Origin: a virus
DNA length: 28,458 bases
IMG/VR virus record: IMGVR_UViG_3300049737_000163
Span: 1-28,458 of that record
Strand: one strand, 5' to 3'
Positions 1 to 5,453 of the stretch are shown in pieces; the first letter of the stretch is position 1; every line of letters starts with the position of its first letter. The position numbers were made by a program, and so were the translations under genes. The notes under the pieces were generated by a model. The model did no database searches, was not told the DNA's origin, and was given only the letters and a program-made list of their open reading frames with translations.

Positions 1-200
1 ATTTTGCTGATGAGCTTCATAAAATAAATGATATGTTAACGTGCAGTAAAGATGATTTTTTATATTCTTACAGTTATTTAGATGAAAATGATTATGAGGA
101 AACTAGAAAATTTATTATAGAACTTATGAAAAATTACTATAAACAAAATAATATTAAAGCTGATATTAAAACTTATAAGGAGGTGTCAGATGAAATATAA
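1..200 (+). CDS. hypothetical protein, 5' end cut by window edge
   Basis: The reading frame is open from base 3 to a TAA at 198-200, giving 65 visible C-terminal residues; the start lies left of the window. The visible part is hydrophilic and rich in D, E, K, Y and N, with no motif I recognise. Its end overlaps the next start by 11 bases, so the ribosome binding site of the next gene (AAGGAGG near 177-183) lies inside this gene. This coupling and the open frame are the reasons to call it coding. Function unknown. Confidence 0.6.
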   Translation, partial: FADELHKINDMLTCSKDDFLYSYSYLDENDYEETRKFIIELMKNYYKQNNIKADIKTYKEVSDEI

Positions 201-372
201 AGTAATAGAACATTTAACTCATGTAAATTCTGTAGTTGTTGAAGCAGATAATAAAGAAGAAGCGTGGAGCAAAGCTATGGAAGGTGGTTTGATGTCAAAG
301 TCTAGCAAACTTGATGATATGTATGTTAATAAGTTTGAAGTAGAGGAGGTAAAAAATGCATATATGGAATGA
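190..372 (+). CDS. small hypothetical protein, 60 aa
   Basis: A 60-residue soluble protein. The start is supported by AGGAGGTGTCAG immediately upstream. It has the pattern of a small beta-alpha unit: an N-terminal strand pair (VIEHLTHVNSVVVEA) followed by a helix beginning NKEEAWSKAM, and a C-terminal strand ending FEVEEV. The next gene shows the same layout (VKIAIKLEAETEDEAIEEL and a final FFLEEV), so the two look like diverged paralogues. The gene overlaps both neighbours and is part of a small-protein operon. No function can be assigned. Confidence 0.65.
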   Translation: MKYKVIEHLTHVNSVVVEADNKEEAWSKAMEGGLMSKSSKLDDMYVNKFEVEEVKNAYME

Positions 373-511
373 AAACTATATTGTAAAGATAGCAATAAAA
401 CTTGAAGCTGAAACAGAAGATGAAGCAATAGAAGAACTGGAAAATAAATTAGACAAGGGAAAAGTTAATTTAAATAGAATGGAGTTTTTTTTAGAGGAGG
501 TGTCAGAATGA
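356..511 (+). CDS. small hypothetical protein, 51 aa, paralogue-like
   Basis: A 51-residue protein starting at the ATG at 356 behind a strong AGGAGGT (345-350) and ending TGA at 509-511. It overlaps the previous gene by 17 bases and the next start by 4 (ATGA). Its pattern V.I.I.LEAE..DEAIEELE matches the strand-helix pattern of the 190-372 product, including a closing LEEV, which suggests tandem duplication. Acidic; no signal peptide or membrane segment. Function unknown. Confidence 0.6.
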   Translation: MHIWNENYIVKIAIKLEAETEDEAIEELENKLDKGKVNLNRMEFFLEEVSE

Positions 512-609
512 ACTTATTTGAAATACTAATATTATCTGTTCTAGCCTACTTTGTTGTAGGCAGTATTGTTGGATTTATATATGCTTATTACAAAGGCTTC
601 TTTGATTAA
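508..609 (+). CDS. 33-aa single-pass membrane peptide
   Basis: The ATG at 508 sits in an ATGA overlap with the previous stop and has GAGGAGGTGTCAGA before it, nearly the same start context as the gene at 190. The 33-residue product is almost wholly one hydrophobic helix (residues about 3-27) with a short YYKGFFD tail, so it should be a small inner-membrane peptide. Its stop (607-609) overlaps the stop of the convergent small terminase gene by 2 bases. Function unknown; small phage membrane peptides often affect host membrane proteins or lysis, but nothing here shows which. Confidence 0.6.
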   Translation: MNLFEILILSVLAYFVVGSIVGFIYAYYKGFFD

Positions 610-1181
610 TTCTTATCTTTTTTAGATACAGCTCCCGACTTGTTTTCAATAACATTTGCTCCCGACTTATTATCTAAAGCTTTAGTTCCTAGCAACTGTT
701 GTAACCTTCTTTCTACTTCGTCCCGACTCATCTGGTCAATCTTTCCGTGTAGAACTTCTCTCCTATCAACAATAAGTCCCCCGACCTTTAACAATAAACC
801 TTGTGCTTGAATAGCTGCGTTATAGGCCCCAGACCCCCAGGCATCATCTCTAAGTTTATATAAGTCTTCAACTGCCTTATCGTGTGTAAGCTCAAACTTT
901 TTCTTAGCTTCCGACATCAGTCTTTCATACTCACGTCTAACATGTGCATACTTATTACCTTCATGCATATATCTACCTATGACTATAGGATTTTTATATC
1001 CTGCTTTCTTGGCTGCTTCCGCCCAAGTAAGCTGTGGGTCGTTAGCTGCGTTCCAGACTAATAACCTTTGTCTTTTAGTTAAATGTTTTTCATCGTGATT
1101 GACATACTCAATAGGCATGTCATCTGTATTCTCTAATGTTTTTTCAACCTTAATACTTTTTCTTATCGTATGATTTCGCAT
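606..1181 (-). CDS. terS: terminase small subunit (DNA packaging)
   Basis: A 191-residue protein of the size and layout of phage small terminase subunits, which recognise the packaging start on phage DNA and load the large subunit. After a basic start, residues about 35-70 include TKRQRLLVWNAAND and LTWAEAAKKAGY, the helix-turn-helix typical of TerS. A charged, helical middle (HVRREYERLMSEAKKKF) would form the oligomerisation core, and the C-terminus is basic and low in structure. No large terminase gene follows; downstream on this strand are opposing genes, so the large subunit is probably outside the window. The repeat cluster at 1286-1587 just upstream could be its recognition site. Confidence rests on the HTH and overall pattern. 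Confidence 0.7.
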   Translation of the reverse strand: MRNHTIRKSIKVEKTLENTDDMPIEYVNHDEKHLTKRQRLLVWNAANDPQLTWAEAAKKAGYKNPIVIGRYMHEGNKYAHVRREYERLMSEAKKKFELTHDKAVEDLYKLRDDAWGSGAYNAAIQAQGLLLKVGGLIVDRREVLHGKIDQMSRDEVERRLQQLLGTKALDNKSGANVIENKSGAVSKKDKN

Positions 1182-1296
1182 TTAATAATCTTGCTCCTGG
1201 ATATTTCTTTATAAATTTTACTACATCTGGTGTTTCAAGCAAATTTACTACATATTCTGGTAATTTATCTCTTAATTCTTTTTTTAGTTTTGTCAT
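1150..1296 (-). CDS. small basic hypothetical protein, 48 aa
   Basis: ATG (complement of 1294-1296) to TAA (1150-1152) encodes 48 residues beginning MTKLKKELRDKLPEYV and containing TPDVVKFIKKYPGARLL, a plausible small helical basic protein. It overlaps the start of the small terminase gene by 32 bases in another frame. There is no clear Shine-Dalgarno before its start, and the start overlaps the first copy of the 10-bp repeat. It could be a real leader gene for terS or a chance frame; the amino acid composition favours real. Confidence 0.4.
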   Translation of the reverse strand: MTKLKKELRDKLPEYVVNLLETPDVVKFIKKYPGARLLNAKSYDKKKY

Positions 1297-1587
1297 GTTA
1301 ATTTTAGTTTTGTCAGACTTTTGTCATACATTCCCTGACAAAACTCTAAACCCTGTAACAGTAGGCTCTCTAGAGTAATATATATATATAAATAAGAGTA
1401 TATATATAGTTTTGTCATATATTCTTATACCTACCCTTACACATATCTCATACTGTTAGGAACATTTCCGACCCTTTTACCACTTAGACCAAAACCCTGA
1501 CAAAACTGACAAAACGCCAAAACCTTGCGCAGTAAGGCTTTCAAGCCAATAGTTTTGTCATTCAGGTTCATCATCTTTGACAAAACT
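1286..1587. repeat. iteron-like cluster: nine copies of AGTTTTGTCA
   Basis: The 10-mer AGTTTTGTCA or its complement TGACAAAACT occurs, with at most 1-2 changes, at 1286-1295, 1306-1315, 1317-1326, 1336-1345, 1408-1417, 1498-1507, 1507-1516, 1551-1560 and 1578-1587. Both orientations are present, and two copies (1498-1516) share a base. The copies flank an AT-only tract at about 1377-1395 and fill the longest non-coding stretch of the window (1297-1557). Such a cluster fits initiator-protein iterons at a replication origin, or a recognition site for the small terminase encoded next door. I cannot separate these two roles from sequence. Confidence 0.75.
1372..1409. other. AT-rich tract inside the repeat cluster (possible DNA unwinding element)
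   Basis: The tract is a run of alternating TA with two direct copies of AGAGTA followed by TA repeats (1372 and 1396 onward). It lies between the fourth and fifth copy of the 10-bp repeat. An AT tract flanked by iterons is the usual layout of a replication origin. An alternative is a promoter region: the complement contains TATACT at 1397-1402 but I see no good -35 for it. Confidence 0.45.
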
Positions 1588-1851
1588 ACCCGTAAATAGA
1601 ACATCTAGGTCCTTTTTTATACCAAAACAGTTATATAAAACCTCGTCAATAACTTCCGAACCTTCGTTAGGTGTTTCTGCGTAGCTCAATAACTCACATA
1701 CTCCGTAAGTAAATATGAGGCTTGCCGTTTCTTTGGGGGAAGCGCCCCTAGTAACAAAGTCTTGAAAAAAATTATCAAGTCTTTTTTTTGCTTCCAGGTG
1801 GGAGGGTTTGGGACGCTTTGATTCAAAATCTATAATCTTTAGGTGTGTCAT
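1558..1851 (-). CDS. hypothetical protein, 97 aa
   Basis: I place the start at the ATG at 1851 (MTHLKIIDFE) rather than the in-frame ATG at 1932, because the 27 extra residues are hydrophobic, Cys-containing and unlike the rest. The 97-residue protein is mixed alpha/beta with ASPKETASLIFTYGVCELL and an acidic C-terminus (VKDDEPE). Its last codons and stop overlap two copies of the TGACAAAACT repeat. No family recognised. The bases just upstream include TATACT (1858-1863 on the complement) so close to the ATG that a transcript from it would be nearly leaderless. Confidence 0.5.
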   Translation of the reverse strand: MTHLKIIDFESKRPKPSHLEAKKRLDNFFQDFVTRGASPKETASLIFTYGVCELLSYAETPNEGSEVIDEVLYNCFGIKKDLDVLFTGSFVKDDEPE

Positions 1852-1972
1852 ATTAAAAGTATAACAAAGATTAAAACTAAGTGGGGCGTTTCGTTGCAAG
1901 CCACACCCCAAAGCTAAGTAAAGCAACAGCACGTCTATTGTTTATACAAGCCGAGTGATTGCCTGTTCCGGA

Positions 1973-2182
1973 TTATTCAGGGCCATACTTATACCAATCC
2001 ATCTCCCTTAGTTCGGTCCATGCTTGTTCTAAGTATTTATCATCTTTGATTATCCAATTCTGATTTGCATGTCTAAGCTTTTTCATTTCAGAACTAAACT
2101 CCTCAAAGTCTTCGCAGCCGTTATGTATAACTTCTTCTGCAAAACTATCAGCTTCTATAAGTAAGTCTTTTAATCTACTCAT
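1973..2182 (-). CDS. small acidic hypothetical protein, 69 aa
   Basis: A 69-residue helical, acidic protein rich in E, D and W (SFAEEVIHNGCEDFEEF; LEQAWTELREMDWYKYG). The start is in a TAATG overlap with the stop of the upstream gene and is preceded by AAAGGTGTCATA, close to the GGAGGTGTCAGA start context used at 190 and 508. It is co-transcribed with the 2182-2454 gene. No family recognised. Confidence 0.6.
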   Translation of the reverse strand: MSRLKDLLIEADSFAEEVIHNGCEDFEEFSSEMKKLRHANQNWIIKDDKYLEQAWTELREMDWYKYGPE

Positions 2183-2454
2183 TATGACACCTTTCTTGAT
2201 TTGTTAAGCTTGTACTCAGCATCATCTATAGCGTCTTTTAAAATAGCTATAACCTCTTGCTCGCAACCCTCAGCTGTAAACAACAGACCTATAGATAAAT
2301 TGTGTACTAATAAGTAAGCTCCCAATACTGGGTCCATCTTCTTTTCACTTTTATCATCAAGACAATTCTTAACATAGTCTTTCATTAATCCAAGAGAAAG
2401 ATTAAATGCTAAGTCGTTGTTGTGTTCTATGTATTTTTTTTTGTTTTTTTCCAT
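2182..2454 (-). CDS. hypothetical protein, 90 aa
   Basis: First gene of a leftward operon. Two in-frame ATGs exist, at 2466 and 2454. I choose 2454: the sequence GGAGAAGAGT lies directly before it as a ribosome binding site, and the promoter at 2479-2506 would put the transcript start near 2472, leaving almost no leader for the 2466 start. The product is helical with a basic start (MEKNKKKYIEHNND) and segments LGAYLLVHNLSIGLLF and EQEVIAILKDAIDDAEYKL. Function unknown. Confidence 0.55.
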   Translation of the reverse strand: MEKNKKKYIEHNNDLAFNLSLGLMKDYVKNCLDDKSEKKMDPVLGAYLLVHNLSIGLLFTAEGCEQEVIAILKDAIDDAEYKLNKSRKVS

Positions 2455-2478
2455 ACTCTTCTCCATAAATATACATTT

Positions 2479-2506
2479 AGTATAGCTAAATATGTAGACA
2501 AGTCAA
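2479..2506 (-). promoter_or_regulatory. sigma70-type promoter for the leftward genes
   Basis: On the minus strand TTGACT (2506-2501) is followed after exactly 16 bases by TATACT (2484-2479); each matches the sigma70 consensus at five of six positions. The -10 lies in an inverted repeat, ATTTAG (2475-2480) and CTAAAT (2486-2491) separated by 5 bases, which could be an operator. The rightward gene at 2549 starts from the same gap and only has weak promoter boxes (TAGACA at 2495-2500 and TAGTAT at 2518-2523). Confidence 0.6.
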
Positions 2507-2548
2507 ACAATTTAATATAGTATTTAATTTTAACTTTTGGAGAAGTAA

Positions 2549-2803
2549 ATGAAACAATCAAATAAGACTGAGATGTCTACCATAATTGATAACTCTATGG
2601 CCTTGATTATGGAAAGTGTAAACAACCATAACAAAGCTCTTGCAAATGTAAAGCCAGAGCCAAAGTTTTCTAATGCATTCTTAGATGATTCTATGTGTAT
2701 AAACAGAATTAAGGCCTTTGTAGAATATGTTAGGCAACACCACCCAAAGCTATTTGAAGATGCTTATAGCTATGCTGATAAGTCTGTTGTAGACAATGAG
2801 TAA
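2549..2803 (+). CDS. hypothetical protein, 84 aa (first gene of early operon)
   Basis: An 84-residue protein with GGAGAAGTAA directly before its ATG, a start context nearly the same as that of the divergent gene at 2454. Helical and hydrophilic, with a conserved-looking C-terminal part (MCINRIKAFVEYVRQHHPKLF). Its 3' end overlaps the next start by 8 bases. It heads the rightward run of genes leading to the exonuclease. No family recognised. Confidence 0.6.
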   Translation: MKQSNKTEMSTIIDNSMALIMESVNNHNKALANVKPEPKFSNAFLDDSMCINRIKAFVEYVRQHHPKLFEDAYSYADKSVVDNE

Positions 2804-3191
2804 TAAAATAAAATTCTACCCATTCGTTTCTGATGGAGACCCTTATGGCGTAAGGTTTGTACCTTATGACGCTACCAAGTTTGAGCTGAAAGCCATAAGG
2901 GATAACTTTGACTCAAAGGCTTTGTTCAATAGATTTAAACAAAATACCGAAGGATATGTTCCGACGTATAATCCAAATAAAGACTATGCAGAAAATCTTA
3001 ATGACTTGCATACTAAGCTTGGATATTGGCCTGTTCCCTTGACGCATCAATTTGTATATGAAGATATACCTATAGAGTATGATGATGAGTGGACCGAAGA
3101 AACATCACAACCAAACTATAAACACCGTTGGGAGTTAGAGGACCGTAAAGAATATTACGAACCGCCCAAAGACGACGAACCACCATTTTAA
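2796..3191 (+). CDS. hypothetical protein, 131 aa
   Basis: A 131-residue protein rich in aromatic residues (KIKFYPFVSDGDPYGVRF; LGYWPVPLTHQFVYEDI) with an acidic, proline-rich end (PPKDDEPPF). It overlaps the preceding gene by 8 bases and is followed after 9 bases by the exonuclease gene, so it may have a DNA recombination-related job, but this is only context. No catalytic motif seen. Confidence 0.6.
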   Translation: MSNKIKFYPFVSDGDPYGVRFVPYDATKFELKAIRDNFDSKALFNRFKQNTEGYVPTYNPNKDYAENLNDLHTKLGYWPVPLTHQFVYEDIPIEYDDEWTEETSQPNYKHRWELEDRKEYYEPPKDDEPPF

Positions 3192-3200
3192 GGAAATAAT

Positions 3201-4040
3201 ATGAAACCAATACAAGAATTAAGTGAATACGATTGCGAACAAAGGGGAGATGCATTTATATATCCAGATATACCCAACGAGCTATATCATTCCGAAGTAG
3301 GAATAAGCAGTAGTACCTTGCGTAAGTTTGGACATTCGCAGCTACATGCAATCAATGAAGAGCAAAAGACTACAGATGCTATGAACTTTGGAACAGCGGC
3401 CCACTATATGTTAGTAGAAGGGGAGGTTGTATTTAATCAAGAAGTAGCTGTGCTTATGGGCAGTCCTTATACCAAAGCTTATAAAGAAAACAAAGCTGAC
3501 ATGTTGGAAAGATACTCATGCGTTATAAAAGAAACAGAACTAAATCATATAAAAGGTATGAAGGAAAACATTATAGATGAGGCCAACATGTATTTGCAGG
3601 CAGATGATAAATTGCCAGAAGCTAGTTTCTTCTGGTATGAAGATAAGGTTCTTTGCAAGTGCAGGCCTGACTTAATATGTCCGCCTTTCAAAGGTTTACA
3701 TAAGCCTGGAGAAATTTATGTTGTTGATTACAAGACAACCAAATCATGCGACCCAAAACAATTTGCTGATTCAGTTAAATACTGGGGCTATGATATGCAG
3801 GCAGCTTGGTATAGAAGGGGTATGGAGAAAGCTGGATATAATGTTAAAGAGTTTGCTTTTGTAGCTCAAGAGAAATTTCCGCCTTATGCTAGTAAAATAT
3901 TTATTATTACTGACGAACAAATGGACTCTGCTTGGAAAAATATGCAAATATTTTTAGATGATTATAATAAATATTTACATACTGGGAAGGTAAGCATTTA
4001 TAACTCGGACAGCATTGTTACGCTGGATTTAGATGAATAA
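3201..4040 (+). CDS. RecE/exonuclease VIII-like PD-(D/E)XK exonuclease (DUF3799-type)
   Basis: A 279-residue phage exonuclease that would resect double-stranded DNA to single strands for annealing-type recombination. Visible hallmarks in order: YHSEVGISSSTLRKF near residues 29-43 (the start typical of this family); NFGTAAHYMLVEG near 63-75 (G-H motif); CKCRPDLI near 153-160 with the first catalytic Asp; VVDYKTT near 175-181 with the D-x-K core; and GYDMQAAWYRRGM near 195-208 with the following Q and Y. Start: ATG after AAGGAAATAAT. It would work with the annealing/RecA-fold protein (5972-6679) and the DUF669 protein (5454-5972) as a recombination-replication set. Confidence 0.85.
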   Translation: MKPIQELSEYDCEQRGDAFIYPDIPNELYHSEVGISSSTLRKFGHSQLHAINEEQKTTDAMNFGTAAHYMLVEGEVVFNQEVAVLMGSPYTKAYKENKADMLERYSCVIKETELNHIKGMKENIIDEANMYLQADDKLPEASFFWYEDKVLCKCRPDLICPPFKGLHKPGEIYVVDYKTTKSCDPKQFADSVKYWGYDMQAAWYRRGMEKAGYNVKEFAFVAQEKFPPYASKIFIITDEQMDSAWKNMQIFLDDYNKYLHTGKVSIYNSDSIVTLDLDE

Positions 4041-4221
4041 AAATTTAATAGAAGAAGTTATCGCTGAAATCAAAAGAGATATTGATATGAACAATCTTAT
4101 GGCCTTACGTGAATTGTTATCAAAGCTAGTAGACAATAAAGAGACGAGAAGTATGTTAATTATGTTTTTAAGCGAGTTTCCAGAACTAAGAGAGAAATAC
4201 AAGGAGAAACCTGGTGAGTAA
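4033..4221 (+). CDS. small helical hypothetical protein, 62 aa
   Basis: A 62-residue all-helical protein overlapping the exonuclease end by 8 bases and the next start by 8 bases. Segments IEEVIAEIKRDIDMNNLMAL and LRELLSKLVDN suggest a helical bundle. No family known to me. Confidence 0.55.
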   Translation: MNKNLIEEVIAEIKRDIDMNNLMALRELLSKLVDNKETRSMLIMFLSEFPELREKYKEKPGE

Positions 4222-4408
4222 ACCCTGGCACGGCGGTAAAGGCGACAAACCTAGAGCCAAAAGCCCAGATAAATGGGATAAAGGTTGGGAAAGAATATTT
4301 AACAAAGCCAAAAAGAAAGTTACAAAAGAAAAAATAGACATAACCAAACTTAAGAATGTTTGGGAAGAGAAGTCTACAAAGAAGGAGAAACAAAATGAAC
4401 AAAGCTAA
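4214..4408 (+). CDS. small basic protein with PWHGGKGD start
   Basis: A GTG start at 4214 is well placed behind AAGGAG (4201-4206). The 64-residue product opens with SKPWHGGKGDKPR and continues KWDKGWERIF, a start I recognise from many small uncharacterised phage proteins in early regions; no function is established to my knowledge. Strongly basic, ending EKQNEQS; those last codons are also the ribosome binding site and start of the next gene. Confidence 0.6.
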   Translation: MSKPWHGGKGDKPRAKSPDKWDKGWERIFNKAKKKVTKEKIDITKLKNVWEEKSTKKEKQNEQS

Positions 4409-4632
4409 ATTAAAAGAAATATGTATTGATGCTTTTGAAGAAGCAGAAAAAGAATCTATGGAACGAACAAAGCAGTATTATGTGTGTCAAGTGGCTAGAA
4501 AAATGTGGTTAGCTCTTGGAAATCCTAACTCCTCTGACAAATTACATACTAATTTAAGAGATAGTTTGTTTGTATTAATTAGAGAATCTTTTGATGAAAT
4601 GTTGGAGAAACAAAATGAACAAAGCTAAATTA
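4384..4632 (+). repeat. 29-bp direct repeat pair carrying RBS and first codons
   Basis: Bases 4384-4412 and 4604-4632 are identical over 29 positions, 220 bases apart. Each copy spans GGAGAAACAAAATGA, the ribosome binding site and start of a gene, and its next four codons (MNKAKL). A shorter third copy lies at 4855-4870 and a fourth, changed at one base, at about 5043-5057, again exactly at gene starts. This fits tandem gene duplication with the start region kept. Confidence 0.85.
4395..4628 (+). CDS. small hypothetical protein, 77 aa (tandem paralogue 1)
   Basis: The start is the ATG at 4395 behind GGAGAAACAAA; an in-frame ATG at 4356 lies inside the previous gene and has no such site. The 77-residue protein (MNKAKLKEICIDAFEEAEK) resembles the next gene product: the same first six residues, an E/K-rich helix, a V/M-C..A-R segment and a similar C-terminal helix. 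It ends EKQNEQS because its last codons overlap the next start signal. Function unknown. Confidence 0.65.
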   Translation: MNKAKLKEICIDAFEEAEKESMERTKQYYVCQVARKMWLALGNPNSSDKLHTNLRDSLFVLIRESFDEMLEKQNEQS

Positions 4633-4869
4633 GTAGAACTAGCGGAAGAAGTATTAACTGATATTGATGAAGCATCAAAGGATTCATTAAGACAAGAATT
4701 AGAACCGAATATGTGTTATGCACTTAGTAGAAGATTTTTACATGCTTATTATTATTCAAGAGATACATCAAAAGAGGGTATAGACAGAAAAAACTATGCG
4801 TATGCTTATGACTCTGTAAAACCAATACTTGATGATTGTATAGATAAATATCTTGGAGAAACAAAATGA
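4615..4869 (+). CDS. small hypothetical protein, 84 aa (tandem paralogue 2)
   Basis: The ATG at 4615 lies within the second copy of the 29-bp repeat. The 84-residue protein begins MNKAKLVELAEEVLTDIDEA and can be aligned along its length with the 4395-4628 product (EASKDS with EAEKES; NMCYALSRRF with YVCQVARKM), so it is probably a diverged duplicate. Tyr-rich centre (HAYYYSRD). Overlaps the next start by 4 bases (ATGA). Function unknown. Confidence 0.65.
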   Translation: MNKAKLVELAEEVLTDIDEASKDSLRQELEPNMCYALSRRFLHAYYYSRDTSKEGIDRKNYAYAYDSVKPILDDCIDKYLGETK

Positions 4870-5063
4870 AAAAAACATTTAGTTGGAAAGATATTGACAT
4901 AATGAATAGAGAACAAAAATTAATATATTTTAAAAACTCACTTAAATCGTACAAAAAACGTGATAGTGCTTTTGTTAATTTTTTAAATAGTGATGTGTAC
5001 AAAAAACATATTGCTTGGTACAAAAAAACAATTAATGAACTGGAGAAACAGAATGACAGATAA
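4866..5063 (+). CDS. small basic hypothetical protein, 65 aa
   Basis: A 65-residue Lys-rich protein (KTFSWKDIDIMNREQKLIYF) starting behind the third copy of GGAGAAACAAAATGA. The C-terminus (LEKQNDR) is encoded by the overlap with the start signal of the DUF3310 gene. The two KKxxAWYKKTINEL-like segments suggest helices that could bind nucleic acid, but no domain is recognised. Confidence 0.55.
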   Translation: MKKTFSWKDIDIMNREQKLIYFKNSLKSYKKRDSAFVNFLNSDVYKKHIAWYKKTINELEKQNDR

Positions 5064-5262
5064 CGTAAACCACCCCCCACACTATCAAGGCGATATAGAA
5101 TGTATTGATGCTATAGAAGCCAGTATGACTCCGGAAGCTTTTGCAGGGTATTGCAAAGGTAACATTCTTAAATACATGTGGCGTTATGAAAAGAAAGACC
5201 AGCTTGAAGGCCTTTTAAAAGCAAGATGGTATTTAAATAAATTGATTAGTCTTCAAGACTAA
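5053..5262 (+). CDS. DUF3310 protein (phage nucleotide kinase-like family)
   Basis: A 69-residue protein starting at the ATG at 5053 (MTDNVNHPPHYQGDIECID) behind GGAGAAACAG; an upstream in-frame ATG at 4990 lies in the previous gene. The motifs NHPPHY, IECIDAIE, YCKGNILKYMWRYEKK and LLKARWYLNKLI are those of DUF3310, a very common small phage protein of early regions often labelled nucleotide kinase without proof. The family is sure, the activity is not. Its stop overlaps a convergent small gene inside a perfect palindrome. Confidence 0.85.
   Translation: MTDNVNHPPHYQGDIECIDAIEASMTPEAFAGYCKGNILKYMWRYEKKDQLEGLLKARWYLNKLISLQD
5246..5262. repeat. 17-bp palindrome holding two convergent stop regions
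   Basis: TTAGTCTTCAAGACTAA is a perfect inverted repeat around one central base. On the plus strand it ends the DUF3310 gene (LQD then TAA) and on the minus strand it ends the small gene at 5246-5383 (LED then TAA). As RNA the arms meet almost without a loop, so it would be a poor classical terminator unless the innermost pairs stay open. Confidence 0.6.
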
Positions 5263-5383
5263 CTTCTAATTCTTTTTCAATATTTAATAAAAACAAAATA
5301 TTTTTTTTAACTTCAAAATATTCTTTTGCTGTTTCTAATTCTGTTTCTGCTTTTTTAATTTGTTCGTCAATAGTTTCTGTCAT
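5246..5383 (-). CDS. 45-aa coiled-coil-like small protein
   Basis: ATG (complement of 5381-5383) to TAA (5246-5248) gives 45 residues starting MTETIDEQIKKAETELETAK, a charged heptad-like helix, then a short hydrophobic stretch (NILFLLNIEKELEVSLED). The composition is that of a real coiled-coil peptide rather than chance sequence. No good Shine-Dalgarno; it lies downstream of the DUF669 gene on the same strand. Its end overlaps the DUF3310 gene by 17 bases in the palindrome. Confidence 0.5.
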   Translation of the reverse strand: MTETIDEQIKKAETELETAKEYFEVKKNILFLLNIEKELEVSLED

Positions 5384-5390
5384 ATTAAAA

Positions 5391-5441
5391 TGCTAGGCAG
5401 GGAGTTATGGATTAACGGAGGTTCCCTTGAGGCCCCTAGCA
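5391..5441. other. structured intergenic element with 7-bp closing stem
   Basis: TGCTAGG (5391-5397) can pair perfectly with CCTAGCA (5435-5441), and inside this GGGA (5400-5403) can pair with TCCC (5423-5426). The element fills the gap between two minus-strand genes and is much richer in GC than its surroundings. It might be a terminator after the DUF669 gene, a small RNA or a regulatory leader of the 45-aa gene. No T-run follows, so intrinsic termination is doubtful. It does not fold as a tRNA. Confidence 0.4.
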
Positions 5442-5453
5442 AGCCTGTAATAT

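Noticed and set aside
1882-1912. Hairpin between GTGGGG and CCACACCCC as a terminator
   Set aside because: The arms pair only in short alternative blocks (GGGG/CCCC or GTGG/CCAC), and no T-run follows on either strand.
1851-1932. N-terminal extension of the 1558-1851 protein to the ATG at 1932
   Set aside because: The added 27 residues are hydrophobic with Cys and Gly and do not resemble a signal peptide joined to the soluble part; the internal ATG gives a normal soluble start.
5391-5441. Possible tRNA or tRNA-like attachment site
   Set aside because: It has a closing 7-bp stem but no clover-leaf: no T-arm with a conserved GTTCRA loop and no anticodon arm. No integrase gene is present to suggest an attachment site.
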